In this document: positions 23,400-36,215 of the stretch, one piece after another
How the letters are laid out: the number at the start of each line of letters is the position of its first letter
How positions within the stretch are numbered: the stretch's first letter is position 1
Assembly (NCBI RefSeq): GCF_002443255.2
Contig: NW_019211454.1
Span: forward strand, 11,492,248 to 11,556,247
Origin: Varroa destructor
Lineage: Eukaryota > Arthropoda > Arachnida > Mesostigmata > Varroidae
DNA: 64,000 nucleotides
Reading direction: 5' to 3'
Notes under the pieces: generated by a model
The model's database searches: none
Told to the model about the DNA's origin: nothing
What the model saw: the letters and a program-made list of their open reading frames with translations, nothing else
Position numbers and translations under genes: made by a program

Positions 23400-26300
23400 A
23401 GAGAACAATGAGCCAACACAAAAAGGGCACGGTCAAATTACATCAAGCTCGAAACTGTACAACTGAGATTCCGCAAAAGTGATAGGACCTGTAAGTAGCG
23501 TGACCAGAGACAAAGACTCTGAAAACGTTACACAGATGCGGTTCAGCGACACGAAGAATGAATGGTACAAACTAAGAACAGCTTGAGGCCAACGAATGAA
23601 GGGGGCTATGACGTGGGCGAAAGAATTGGCTGAGCCATAACAAGCAGGAGTACATAAGGACAGACAGGGACTGAAATAGCGAGAAAACAGATAACGAAGA
23701 AGCGGACATCTTTCTGCATACGAAGTACGGAGTGCAATCGTAATTTGGTAGAAACAAGATAAACACATCCTTTTGTTTCGCCGAAAACGTCCTACCATGG
23801 GCATCAGCAGACTTCCTAAGGACGGGAAGGAAAACAAATAGAGTCGCCAGGAGACCACGCGACAGCTGCTTCCTCTAAAAAAAGAAGAAACATGAACTAC
23901 GAATAAGTTGTGTATTTAAATTCATCCCTTGTTATCATCCTAAGGGGAAAAGATATGCTTTGCTTTCATTCGGTTATGGAAAGGGGAAAGCCAGAGCCCA
24001 AAAGATTACCATTATAATAAACGAAGATGAGTAGACAAAAAGCAGGCATCATAGCGAAAAAAGTTTTCAACCAACGAAAAGCATAAAGGTCGCGATTGTA
24101 AAAAGTGAGGAAAGCTTATCGGACGGACTGTATGGCATATTAGGGGCGAGAGGGAACGCTTAAATATGAGGTGCTTTACAAGATGTAAATAGATCTAGAA
24201 ATAAAATTTACCTCCAGAAGCAAAAAAGCTTAGCAGTGTGTCGATTTGCGCCCTGCAAACTTGGATTTCTAATAGAGAGGTTGCAATAGAGAATACGAAC
24301 CAGATCAATTGAAGGATGTGGATTTTTCAAGTGAACTAGTAATACATATCGCTGACGATATGTGTGGAATAGGAGTCGAAGAAGGTATTGACTATGGGCT
24401 GGCTAGTACCTAACATATTTGCTTGCTAATTTTAGGGAAACGTTATGGCTTGGGCTAGAATCCAGACTTAAACAGACTTTGTTTAAGATCGATAGAATGT
24501 CTAATGGCGATATCGGACGTGCAGCTTAAATTACAGAGGCTACTCAGTACCAACAACAATCAAAATAAGCTGCTTCTTAAAGCGAATGTCAATAGTTTTG
24601 TTAAAAACACAGATAAAGAAACGTAAGTGTAAATCGAAGAGTCTTGTATTACGGAAAATGAAATTACGGTCAAAGTTGCAGAGGCCGATATACATACACA
24701 AATAGAGGAACGAGTCGATGGTTAATTACGCATATTTAAAATCCTCAAATGAGATCGCAAATATTGACATTGATGAAGTTAAAGGACGTGACAGAGGAAG
24801 CAGGCACCATTTTATACCCAGCAAAAATAAGATTTAGCTAGTTCGCTTAGGAGAAAGAAAAATGCTGAATGTATATTTAAAAAACGCAGAAGTTAGATAG
24901 CGTACTCAGAAAAGCGCGGCGATACCTGAATGACTGGAGTATAGTGAAACACTTGGAAATTTGAGGTTACTGAAGGCACAGAGCTATAGAATGAATACCC
25001 GCTAGAACGAAAGCATAAAGAGCTCAGGATCAGATGAGGCTCGGTGCTTAAGGCCCCATAGAGAAGCGCTAAGAGACAAGAACAGAGAGTAAACTGAAAG
25101 TGAAAGAAAAAAATAAATGAAAATGTAAAATACAAGGATGTAATTAAGCACCTATGCTGTGAAAGCTTGATCTATAGATGCTAAGAAATTCTGTTACATA
25201 TTAAAAACTAAGGAGACCCAAACGAGTCACTTTGAAACAAGTAGTTAATGTGCGAAAATTCGATGAATATGTAAAAAAGTGGCTACATAACCCGGAGAGG
25301 GTGATAACAAATCTACCGAAAGACATTATACTCATGAGGAACTAAAAGAATCGTCAAAAGAGACATTTGAAGTGAAATTAAACTGCTGAACAGATTGGCT
25401 ATGAAAACGATAGAAGGGTAGACCTCTGATGCCGAACACATCTTGATCAGACAGCTGGTATTGTGTTGCAAGAATCTGAAAAAACCATTTGTGATGAAGG
25501 CAGACCAGTGGCGTTTCTCAAACGTAGAGGAAAGAGTATGTTTGAAATCTTCATTCATTGTTTTTGAGATGCAACACTGGACACCCGAGAGGGTTACCTT
25601 CATGCTAAAAACCAGGGACGGATAATTCCAAACTCTACAATAGATGGCCTAAAATAGATATGGTTTATGAAGTATCTCCGGTAATCCTACAGGACCGGCT
25701 AGATGAAGACTTAAAAAACAGGACACTTCTCAGCTCATAGCAAAAAGGTTTCCGTCTGCGAAAAAAGATAGCGAACTTCCTATTCGACATAAATTTAAAA
25801 GACATAAATTAGAAGACGTACAAAGAATTTTTGTAGCATAATTTTAGATTAAAATTTATCTATCGTGAGCAGTTGTAGGCCTGCTACAATAAGGGAAGGC
25901 TGCCAAAAGTATGCATGAAATTATATTTTAGATGCTTATGTTAAAAACAGGGAAAAATGGCTTAGTGTTCTTTGAATAATGTGCCGATGCGTTTTTTTTT
26001 TTTCATTGAATTTCGCTAGTAAATAAAGCAGGAAAGGGAAATTAGATGTGTAGATACCGGGACGCGTACAAATATGGAGAAATGGAGGCAAGTAATGGTA
26101 AAAATATACACGTCAATGAATGGAAAAAATATAAAGGCACCAAAACCAGGTGAGCATGCAGTTTTTGTAGACGTGTAATAAATTTCTAGTAATAAAAGAG
26201 AAGCAAAAGGGTATGGTATTAACGGCCACGTGTGCTTTTGTATGTAATGCACCTCTCGTGACACGTATCGCAAATGTAATACATTACGTTAGATTCAATA

Positions 26301-26600
26301 AGCAGTATTGCATGTAGAGACAGATGCGCGTTAGTGCTTTTAGGAAAAACGGTCTTAGACGCGTCTAGCTTTTAAGCTCATGAGCAGCAAGCCAGAAGTA
26401 TTGAACACGACCTAGGATTTTAGAGATAAATGTAAATACTAAATAGCGTAAAACTATTCCCAAACGGAAAGGAGTATAAAGAGCAGAAAATAGCAGAGAT
26501 AGATGGACCGATTTCATCAAACAAAGAGCATGCTCTAATGCTATACATTAACCATCGGGAAATTTCAATTATTACGAAGCTAAATCAGTATACAAAAGTG
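23400..26600 (+). mobile_element. Purine-rich block, probable extent of the decayed LINE
   Basis: The + strand is markedly richer in A and G than neighbouring sequence, and - strand frames here translate to Ser/Phe/Leu-rich chance proteins (for example a 141-codon frame at 23433-23858 on the - strand). The confirmed RT fragment lies inside. No endonuclease motif, target-site duplication or poly-A end was identified, so the limits are approximate inference. Confidence 0.3.
25375..25800 (+). mobile_element. Decayed LINE-type reverse transcriptase fragment
   Basis: Two RT blocks are recognisable on the + strand. The first is a 60-codon open piece (25443-25625) that carries TPERVTFMLKTRDG, matching the W..ARVTxLLKKGD block, preceded by a line-up with the AxxIxxxLLKLL helix. 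The second starts at 25681 and reads VILQDRLDEDLKNRTLLS, a stop, then QKGFR, which matches the family block (K)VxERIxxDRLxxxLxxxxLLSxxQxGFR. Stops and frameshifts lie between, so the copy is dead. The clade is unclear; the spacing fits Jockey/R1/RTE-type elements. The surrounding + strand (about 23400-26600) is conspicuously purine-rich, as the coding strand of such elements often is, so the original insertion was probably longer than the part I can confirm. Confidence 0.65.
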
Positions 26601-28190
26601 ACAAATCGATAGAGTTTCTCAACCTAAAATGGTGACACGGTCCCGAAAAGATAATTCACTTTTTAACAGTAAAACTCCAATGTTTTCGACTGCTTGCCAC
26701 GCAACTACTGCGAAGTACGAAGGCAAGGTACTTTTGAACGAGGACAACATCACGCGCAGCGTCTGCAATGATGAATACGAGACGATGGACTCACACTGAA
26801 TTAAGCCATAGTATTCTAGATCAACGACCTGTAGATTTACAAGACGCTCTTGGTTTCACGGAGCGAAAGTACCGTGGAATTAAGTCGTTGAGAGAATCCG
26901 ACAAGAGGCAATTTTAAATGCACGACTAAATTAAGCATATAGCTACGAAATCATATATTCATTCAAATGTACGATAATGATTCCGGCTGAACCCATATAT
27001 GTACATGAAGTTTCCTATCATAAAATACACCTAAATGAAAAGCGTCGACGTCGTGGACTCCCATAGTTCTGGTGGAGTGTGTTTTTGTGTGTCAATTATA
27101 TATATATATATATATATATTACATAGCTTATAAGCCATGGGCATACGTAACTGCTACATGTTTGTACGAACAGTATGAAGAATACGCTAACAAGTTGCAA
27201 ACATAAGGTTTCACATGGCTCGTATTTCTGGCCAGGCTAATACTGGGTTGTTCAGAGTTAATGAATATGTATTGTTGATGCATGTTGAATCCCGAAATCA
27301 TTTTACATTGACATTTTACATTGCGGCAGGAGTACACTCAAACCGTGAATCATTTTAATACCTTAAACATTTCTTCGACTGTATCAAACGATATATTAGT
27401 CCATTAAGAAGAAAATGCATATTACACATCTCAAAGGATTTGTACTCTGATAAAGTTAGGGGAATTCTTATCGGCCCTTATGTTTTATCAGCACATGTCG
27501 TCTAGTTGATGTACATTCAGTTAGAAGCCAATAGTTAATGAAGTTACTTAATCAGAATTAGTTACGTCAGCAAAACGCTCATCTAAAGGCTCTTCTTTTA
27601 CGTGGAATCACTCGTAGAGAGATCACTACCGGCGGCTACGCAGGTTGGCCTTGTCTTGCTGACTCTAGTTGGCAAACTATCCATATCGTACACCGTTACA
27701 ATAAAATGCGAAGGACATCATTCACATTTTATTAAAATGGTGAAAACTGTAACCCATCCTAGCCTGCAAGATTTGAACAGCTTTAAAGTACCAATAGCAG
27801 TAAATACAGGGACGATGAGAAACTTCAGATGAGATTGAGCGCTTTTCGCATTGGCAGCATAGGGTATGTGTAAGCTAGAAACGGCCGTCGTCGGGTTTAG
27901 AAAGGGTCTGTCGCGAAATATTAGAGGGCACTTTGGCGAAAATAGAAAAAAAATGTATTATTGCTTTGTATTCGGTAGAGGCGATGCGTATATATGTATT
28001 TTAACAGCTATTTCTCTATTGCCTTTAGTTATGCGTTATTTAGTATAACAAGATCCCGCCCATCCTCTTTTAGTAACATCGGAGTTATCTTTTGGACGTT
28101 TTCAGCCCAATAAACGATTTTCGGATACTCTAACTAAACTTCATATTATAAATTCGGCAAAATCCTTTGTTCTAAAGAATATTAGCAACA
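26600..28190. other. Non-coding stretch
   Basis: A TA microsatellite lies at 27095-27119. Open frames at 27602-27832 and 27866-28048 (+) are of chance length without recognised domains. No RNA gene or promoter was recognised. Confidence 0.45.
27095..27119. repeat. (TA)n microsatellite
   Basis: Twelve TA units plus one T, uninterrupted. Confidence 0.95.
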
Positions 28191-28200
28191 GGCCTGGCAG

Positions 28201-28431
28201 GAGATATCTCAAAGTTTGCGAATGACCTCAGACCAATTCTCCCACCTAGAAGGCGCGACGCGTCAATCGGAGCCTAACATTCAGATCCATAAACTAGGTT
28301 TGCTCTCAGAGACTATTGTCAAGGCACTGTACCGCTTGCGTCGTAAGGAATACATTTTTGTGTTTTCTAAATATGATCGTCAACTAGTCCTGCTCACTCG
28401 CGCGCTGGTTCATTCTGGTCAGGCTACTTAA
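28201..28431 (+). CDS. Candidate terminal exon, product unknown
   Basis: A possible splice acceptor (GGCCTGGCAG, ending 28200) opens into an uninterrupted frame that runs from GAG at 28201 to a TAA, including an internal Met at 28222. The translation has mixed charge and looks protein-like: LEGATRQSEPNIQIHKLG, then a helical stretch with LSETIVKALYRLRRKEY, then VFSKYDRQLVLLTRALVHSG. No family is recognised and no partner exon was identified upstream. At 77 codons it could be chance. Confidence 0.25.
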   Translation, partial: EISQSLRMTSDQFSHLEGATRQSEPNIQIHKLGLLSETIVKALYRLRRKEYIFVFSKYDRQLVLLTRALVHSGQAT

Positions 28432-28439
28432 GACCAGTC

Positions 28440-29955
28440 TTTTTTTTAAAATTTTATTAATATCTCAAACGTTTTTCAAGTTTAACTTATACTGTCAGCT
28501 GTGCATAGCAAAACTGTAATTGTCGGCCTATAGTATTGAGGTCGAATTAAATTATGTTACTTATTTCACTGGTAACTACACTTACCCAATTTCATACGGT
28601 GCCACTCCTTCTCCCTAGAGGCCTCAAAGCAACTATAGAAAAGTCCACTCCGATTTTAGGAGAACGTCTAACGTGGCCGCAACAAGTAGTCTAACGATAC
28701 ATTTCTCATTATTGAAATTAAAAACGAGAAAATTTACATTTTCTAGGTTGTGCAGTAAATTTTGAATAATCTCGTGCAACAAAAGAGTCACTTCTGCATT
28801 TTTCGAAACGCACAAAAACTACTATGCCAATTTATAAAGCCATATTTAATATCAACTGGACAACGAAATATTCTATGGCATCTTTAAAACGAGACTACAA
28901 TTCTAAAATTTGGACGAATGAACGAAGAAAGCAATTTTACGGTGTCTTATAGACCCTAAGGGAATAACGATTGCCATGAGTCGAACCTATTTGTAAGTGT
29001 TTCAAATAGAAACAGTTGACAAAAGGGATCCGCGAAACCTACCACTTTAGAGGGGTGCCTTGTGGGGACTCCCTTGTGGGAAGCCAGCGAGTAGAAAACG
29101 TTCACGACCCAAACTAATAGGGAACGCGGGACTAAGAGCAGCGGTTGCGGGAATAATTTATTTAGCAAAGTAGTATTGATAAACTGCCTATCTGGACCCA
29201 GATAACGGAAATTGATCTTTCTAACGTCTACAGCCTAGGGGCGAAACTTATTTGCCATCCTCCGAGTCCATTGACACATGGACTCCGTTGCGGCAGATAG
29301 AAGCTAAGTACGTCTATGTTCTGTTTCGCCTGTACGAAAGACTTAACACCAGATACGCAACGGATGCATGCAGTGTATAAGTCGTTGTTTACATCAGACT
29401 ATCGAAAAAGCATTGATCGCATTGAAACAACTATGTTTTATACCTTAAAACAATACTTATTAGACTAAATGCGCGACATTTTGATACATCACCTTCTCTC
29501 ATTATTGTGCTAACGCTATTGTCTCCTCACTGTAGCACCTCTATGGTTTTCGGGCGATACATTGTTGTTCGCATCCCTCCATTGAAACTACGTTAACAAC
29601 ATTATACTGCCTCTCCGGAAACCGAAACGGGAGATAATCAGATGGCGCAAGATCCGAACTACACGAGGAATGTTGTCAGATGAATCGTCTTAGCTTTCAG
29701 TTGACTTAAATTGCCGTTGTGGAAAGCGGTGCCCTTTCTGCTGGGTAATTCCGCTCACTTTTTTTTCAACGACATGTTTATCTCTTTAGTTGTTGACAGT
29801 AGAGCCGAATTAATCGTTTTGCCAGATAGCAACGGTTCAAAATGAACAGTTCCTTTCCGATTCTAGCAAACGTGTAGCATCTCATTCGTTAGCATCGATC
29901 CGGGCTTTGCCACAAGATTTATTCGCATATGACTGCCATATATAATCCATCTATT
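28440..29955. other. Non-coding stretch
   Basis: AT-rich sequence without recognised repeats. The - strand frames 28633-28815 and 28956-29168 are short and featureless. Confidence 0.5.
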
Positions 29956-29960
29956 TTCAC

Positions 29961-29993
29961 ATTGCTTTAGAAATTACCAATTTCTAAAGCAAT
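29961..29993. repeat. Perfect hairpin, 15-bp stem and 3-base loop
   Basis: ATTGCTTTAGAAATT (29961-29975) and AATTTCTAAAGCAAT (29979-29993) are exact inverted repeats around ACC. It lies 12 bases from the edge of the recognisable mariner fossil. It does not match the mariner terminal repeats I know of. Confidence 0.9.
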
Positions 29994-30000
29994 TTTACGT

Positions 30001-30357
30001 AAAGTAATTTTTTTTTGCGAGGTTCGCTGATCAAAGCACGACCAATTCTTTTGCATCGATTCCTGTGGCATCCAAATACTGAGCTTCTTTTTTGTAGCCA
30101 GCTTCCTGAAGGCGGTTTAAAGCTGTTTGGTGATGGATGTTTAATTCCTTGACGGTTTCATGGCTACTCACGTGTTGCTCTTGTCGCAATAATTTTTTTC
30201 GTAGTTGGCCAACCGCTACAAAAACATTTTTTGCATCGAAATTTCTTGAACGAAAACGACAGGACCATTTTTATGCTGTTTTGTCCAATAATGGATCTTG
30301 GCAATAAACAGCACATTTTCTTAGGGCCTGGCAGATATTTGCACCTTTGTCGTAATG
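30001..30357 (-). mobile_element. Fossil mariner transposase, N-terminal helix-turn-helix region
   Basis: On the - strand, one reading frame of about 117 codons with only two stops aligns with the N-terminal half of mariner transposases (DNA-cutting enzymes of the Tc1/mariner superfamily). In order it shows HYDKGANICQALRKCAVY (family: FxKGxxAxxAxxxICxVYG), KWSCRFRSRNFDAK (family: WFxKFRxGDFDL), then EQHVSSHETVKELNIHHQTA and LNRLQEAGYKKE (family: TxxELAEELNVSHxTVxxHLxxxGYxKK). A spacer of some 15 residues between the two helix-turn-helix halves is shortened. The catalytic DDE/D domain is missing; low-complexity A/T runs replace the flanks. This is a dead, truncated copy. Confidence 0.75.
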
Positions 30358-30369
30358 AAATTATAAAGA

Positions 30370-33300
30370 AAAAAAAAAATTAAAAAAAGTACGCTTATTT
30401 TCAAAGCGCTGTTTTAAGCCTGACTGAAAATAGAATATTTCCATTCAAACTTAATTTTTTTTTTAAAACAATTTTGGACCTTCTACTATCGCCGAGACTC
30501 AACTTTGAAATGACCTAAACGCCGACTCGACACGATTTATATCATCTGAAATACGTGACTTTAAACTTTCCCGACGAGTCAGTGTTATGGCATACTCTAT
30601 ATTATGAGCAGGCGTCAATGTTCTGCCTACGTATGCCAGTATGTAATTTCAAGGTGCAATTACATCATACAGTATTTAATAAGATCTACTTTTGTTATAT
30701 CGCTATTACCTAGTATAACATTTGTTCTATGGGCGAGCAAATCTAATGGGTAGATAAAATGAATAAACATTTTACCTATTCGAGTTTATTCGATACTATA
30801 ATAAAATATTGAAAAAACTAGAAAACGATACCGTCTAAATGGTACCGATATACTATCGCTTGTGAGAGTTCAGTTTAATTACAGCTGGTATTGACAACCG
30901 GATTGAATTTCTGCTAGAAAACGAAAATTAATATTGTTAACAAAGGCACGGTTGTTGAGTGTGCAGAAATTAACGCTGATGTATCTTTATGGTGGTTTTA
31001 TCACTTTCAGTTTAGAAATGTGTTAATACAGAGATACTGTTTTGCCGACGCTTGATAAAGATGTTTTGACTTTCCTCCGCGGACGTCGCACCCCATGACG
31101 ACAGATCGAACTGCTGTGTTCATCAATTTCTACGTAATTTTTTTTCCACAAAGTTGCAGAGGTACAGATCAGCCGCGCCCAATGTGAGAAATGAATTAGG
31201 AGTGGGCGAAGTTTCATTGTAAAAGTCGAATGCGACCATAAGAAAACACTGCTGAGCAAACACCTTCTGTGATTCGATGCAGGGCACATTCATTCAAATT
31301 ATAATAGGGGAACTTAAGCATTGGTTAGTGAGCTTTTACAGTTATTGTTTCATCGGTTTTTAACAGCCTAATGTTTCAGACGTAAAATTAAATAAAAATT
31401 TGTCTGATTTTTGTCGTGAACAGAACAGTAATTACGGTTAGAGGGCGCTTTCGATAGATCCTTTCTAGCAATTGGAACGCAAGCTCAAAGGTTTAATTCC
31501 TGATTTGTTCGTTTCTCTTACGCTACACATCGGCAAGACGCTTTAATGATTTATATCTTAAGGTCCTATTCTAAAAGTAGACTTGTCAATGAAAAATAAC
31601 AATGAACGGTATCTAATAGCTGAATATTATTGTAAAAAAAAATTGCGCTTTGAAGCAATGTAGGAAGCATTTGATTGGGACGATTAGGCAAGGCCAGGTC
31701 AAAATTATTAATTATAACGGGCCCAATACGTGGCATTCGTACAGCGATCTTCGACGAATGACATAAACCCATAACGATGCAATTACGGGTTATAAAGGCA
31801 GGCTGTTCCATTTCATATGACGCAACGTGCCAGCAAGACTTTGTATCTGATATAAACAATCTGCTATAAATATCAACTGCCTCAGCCAACATTCGTGCCA
31901 TCCTATTTCACTCTGCATCGTTACAGCCGTTGACTTGACCTATTCTGATTTTGATTATTCTCACATGCAGCCTTACTTTGGCCCTAAAAGGCTGCCTCCT
32001 AATGGAAAGGTAACCATGAGACCTATTTGCCTTAAGTAAAAAAAAGTCGAGTTATTACTATGAACGTCCTTGACTTGAGGCGTAGCCTTTTCAAATTGAA
32101 GAACCCTACAGCGCATCCGTAAGGGCTACCATCTCGGTTAGTCATTTGCATAAACTTTCCATAGGAAAAACTATTAGAACGGACTATGTGCTAGTCGCGA
32201 GTATAAGCTTGCCTTCAAATGTGTAGCGTAGTTGCCAAAATTATAAGTGCTAAGCGAAGCATCTCTCGAAATATTCTTGTTTTCCTGATAACGTATAAAA
32301 ACGCATTTTTTTTTTTTCTCATTTATTGTAAATTTATGTAAAAGTTTAGATGCACTCTTTATGATAGGGTGCGTAAAAAAGTATTATCATTTACGGGCTT
32401 TTCGGACAGGTCCGTACACGAGTGCAGGCAGTCCTAGAAGCCAATGCTTTGTTTGATATTTTTTACGGATCCTACACATTGAAACTCTATCTATTTAATA
32501 GATGTGTGCTACAATGTTTTAGTACTCAGTTGCGAGGACTGACTACAGAAACTGATTACTCTCGAATACGTGATAGAATATTATTGATATCCGGATTTCT
32601 ATAAAGACAAGAGGAAATTCTGTGTTTAGTGTCAGCTTTATATGAAAAAGCAAACGTTTCATTAAAACGAAACTCGTAATTGTTATAGATGGATCTCGTC
32701 AGGTTCGTTTTCTTGCGTTCAATAGCTACGAAACAATGACTCAATCGTGTGGTTGAACACCAAAACAATAGGTGAGCTAATAAATAAAGACATTTTCCTA
32801 ATATTAGCTCAATTAGTTCCTTTCTAAGCTTCTGAACCTTCGAGTTCTGCGAAAAAATAACGAACAGACGGACAGCTTGTAAAAAGAAAATAAGCTCGAA
32901 AAGGCAAATTTTGCGCTTATGATAATAGGAGAAATTTCGAATGGTACATTTTCTCGTAAAAAGACTACGCTACTCAGGAAACAGGATAGCTTCTTGGAGC
33001 AATGAAACTAAGATTACGATTATGGTAGAGATAGAGTACATCCAACGCTGATGGTACTAAAGTTAAATATTAAGTTATTATCAAAACATTGTCACATATA
33101 GCCCAGATATACGAATATCATTATTTGATTGAAACATGTCTTTGGCATGTTTTAAATTCTAGTTACGCTGGCCAAATAGATCTTGTATCTTCATGTAACG
33201 GTAAATCCCTAGCAAGTAGAATGGTGCAAGTGCGACACTGGAGTGTTCTAAAGGTTAGGACACAAACTTAATTAAGCTAATTGAACGCTGTTTTGAAAGG

Positions 33301-35050
33301 CAACCCAGCAGTTCGATTTCAATCACCCGACGGGTCTGGTGCCCGCGCTTATTGTCATTCTTGATTACGCGGCGAGCAGAATAAACTGTTATATATTGGC
33401 TCTTCGTCTTCTGTCGCGCGAAATAAACGGCAAAGCTGTGCGTTATTGAAGCTACCAAAGTTTCCAAAGTTGTACCTTAAGCTAAAACCAGTTAACGAGG
33501 GTATTTTTCCAATATAGCTGGTTTTTGCATTTTCTGTGGCTCTTATAGCGTGTCTCTGCTTCACTCCAAACCAGAAACATCAACGTGGTGACGGTACAGC
33601 AGTATGAAGCATGAGGTTTTCATTAACGTTTCTCGCGATTCGACAACTTCGCCTATTTGTTTATGGCAGAAACTAACGCCTTCCTTATTTTTGATATTAT
33701 TAATTGTTTTTTTACTGTAAAACTCTGACAACTATTTCAACGCTGACGCTAATATGTGCCTTGCCTGCTTTGTTTAATGTAGAAAAATAATGTCATAGTA
33801 AAAAACATATGCTGATTACTCGACCTAAGTGATTCAGATATGCATATTCGCAAGCTGACATTATTATTAACAATTATACATCCGTGTACTATTTTAGTCG
33901 AGAATGCAGTCTTAGTTATGTAAGAGATTCGAGAGGTTACAAACTTACGTACTTTTTCAGAGCTACTCGGTTATCTTACCCTGATTACCCTGTTAACAAA
34001 TAGTATTCACTTGAAATTAGGTCAAACTGGGGACTTTTTATGTTTGCTAATTTGTTAGCTCAGAAGGGCCATTGTTTTAACAAACTGCTTTATCTGACTG
34101 GAAGACACGTTCTATGCTGTCCATGCATGGGCGCCTATTCACACGTTGAGTAAGATCAGAAGACGGCCTCGCCCGATTATAGTCGATTTTTTGTCACTAC
34201 CTCTAGTTACCCTCGAAATGTCACGAAGTCCTCGAAATTACTTCTGTTTATTCTATTAACGACCTTCCCCGATGAACAGTCTAGACACAGTGGATCTTGC
34301 CAGACCTATCTAAGGTTTCTTTGACAAACCTATAAACGCGATTATGCCAGACCCTGCTAATTTCTAGTGACTTATAGCATGACGACGAGCTCTATTGGCA
34401 GTCCTCTTAGCAATTTAAGATAGCTTTGCCTTGCCAAATCTTCACTCTTTGCAATGGACGAACTCCCGTTACAACTAAAGTGTCGTTTACGAGAATCGCT
34501 TTATCAGTTGGCTGATTTCGAAGAAGAAAAGCAAGAAAGCTATCTAATAAAATTTGACAGTGAAAATTCTATTAATAGACTAGGGTGCATTGTGCGTTCA
34601 TAGCCTTTAACGCGGTTGAATTATTTGAATATATGTTAATATTTTCACACTGGTTTTAATAAAGTAACTAATTACCTATTTTCATTTTATGTATCATCAT
34701 TATGTTGTTACCTATCATTCTGCGATCATTCTATCAGCTTTTTAGCCATACGTTGTACATAGCCGTAGTTTACCCGGCTGAGTACCGTAGCCCCCTGGAA
34801 ATAGTTTTAGTTCTATCCTTGTTACTGCCATATTTAATGCCTATAGATAGGTAACCGTCTTCCTGATAAGCCATGGTCGTCAACCAACCAGCCAATAATC
34901 CAACAGAACAATGGAGATTATTTTGTCACACTGCGATACGTTCAACGTTATTATAGCAAGCTCAGGCATGAATGAGAACGTGAGCGTAAAAAGGCATACA
35001 TCACATTCTTTCAATACGTTCACTTCAGCTGCATTTCACACATAGATCAA
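30370..35050. other. Non-coding stretch
   Basis: A-rich and T-rich runs flank the mariner fossil (30360-30390, 30452-30465). Open frames here, such as 31023-31289 (-) and 31566-31901 (-, 111 codons), have no recognised domains and chance length. No RNA gene recognised. Confidence 0.45.
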
Positions 35051-35059
35051 TTAGAGCCC

Positions 35060-36215
35060 ATACTGAAGGACATTCTCAGGGGGCCCTGACTAAAGTACCA
35101 GGACTTTGTAGGCCACAAAAAGATCTTCACCCAGTTACTTACGCAGACGACTCTGCCCTTCTATTAAGGTAGACATCCAACATATTAGTGGACTTTTGTA
35201 CTAATGAGGTGTGTATGATCCCCAATGCTAACCCAACTATCTAGATATATATTAAATAGCTCAAAAATCATCATTGGTAAAACGGTACGCGCAAAATATT
35301 CAACTAGGTAAACATTTTAAAGCTACTTAATCCAAATGCTGTATATGTTTGAACAAACCAGCAACACGTAACATGTCTGTGGGTTTAAATAAAGCGATCT
35401 TCAACTAAATTCACTACTTCTATTAAAGTCATGTGAAAGCTAATTCATATCACGTTTTTTTTTTTACTAGAAACAATTCAAGAACCAAAAAACGATATGG
35501 GATCCGCCATCGACCTGATCATCACACGCTGTAGCCCCATGTTAAAAAGTTTGATGCTGATCCCCATACTATCAAAAACCAAATCTGTTCCTTCGTTTAT
35601 TATCTTGGGGTGTAAACAAATTTATAAAGGTATATAGGAAATATACAAAGTGGAGTTCTAGCGTCTTCATCAGATCAGTGTTGGCGCGAATCTAATGATG
35701 TTCTCGATATATTCTTTTTGCTCGTAATCGAACCCTACGAGTCGTGCGGTTCGCATGGCTATGCAGACGACAGTTCCCATGGTCTTCAAATAATAGGACA
35801 TTGCCAGAAATTTCTAATAAACAGTCGCTGCGAAGACGTGACAGTATTCGATCTCAGCAGGGCACGATTCGCCAAATCATTTGGTACTTACATATAGTGG
35901 CACATTGCGCTCCAAACTGGGTTTGATATTTGCCTCAGGAGAGTTGTTGTTCTATCAGGCCGAACGAACATATCTAGCGCTAGAAAACTACAAGACGAAG
36001 ACAATGTCACGCTCAAAAAGCTATTCGAGGGTATCACGTTGTCGGAAAAACCTTGCATAGAGCATTGCAAACCTTACTATCTAGTCAAAAGCCTTGTCCA
36101 GAGGCCTGCTCAACAACGGCCTCTGCAAAGCCTTGCAGCACAAACATTTTACCAGCAACGGCTTGCGTTACACGGGTCGGTGTACCGACCTGCAAATCAC
36201 TCTCGAACAATTTAA
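35060..36215 (+). mobile_element. Decayed Jockey-like non-LTR retrotransposon (RT palm and thumb)
   Basis: The + strand reads HPVTYADDSALLLR with the catalytic YADD intact at 35141-35152, matching the Jockey pattern TYADDTAxL. About 450 bases on, VYYLGV (35595-35612) marks the usual VKYLGV block. The same frame then continues through two stops into an 89-codon open piece (35628-35894) with LLVIEPYESCGS and LQIIGHCQKFLI, matching the LxxxIxPxxxYGS and LxxIQNxxLRL blocks of the thumb. After one TAG (35895) it stays open for another 105 codons to 36213. Between YADD and YLGV there are stops and frameshifts. This is a different insertion, on the opposite strand, from the R1-like copy near the start of the window. 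Confidence 0.7.

Noticed and set aside
23433..23858. 141-codon open frame on the - strand
   Set aside because: It is antisense to a purine-rich LINE-like block, so its Ser/Phe/Leu-rich reading is a by-product of strand composition.
28978..28996. tRNA box-B-like sequence on the - strand (GGTTCGACTC)
   Set aside because: T-stem fails at the second pair and no cloverleaf can be folded upstream.
35725..35745. GGTTCGATTAC on the - strand
   Set aside because: No complementary T-stem, and it lies inside the readable frame of the Jockey-like fossil.
35759..35773. Second YADDS motif (GYADDSSH) taken at first as another RT active site
   Set aside because: It lies after the YLGV block in the thumb region, in the wrong place for a catalytic box; the real one is at 35141-35152.
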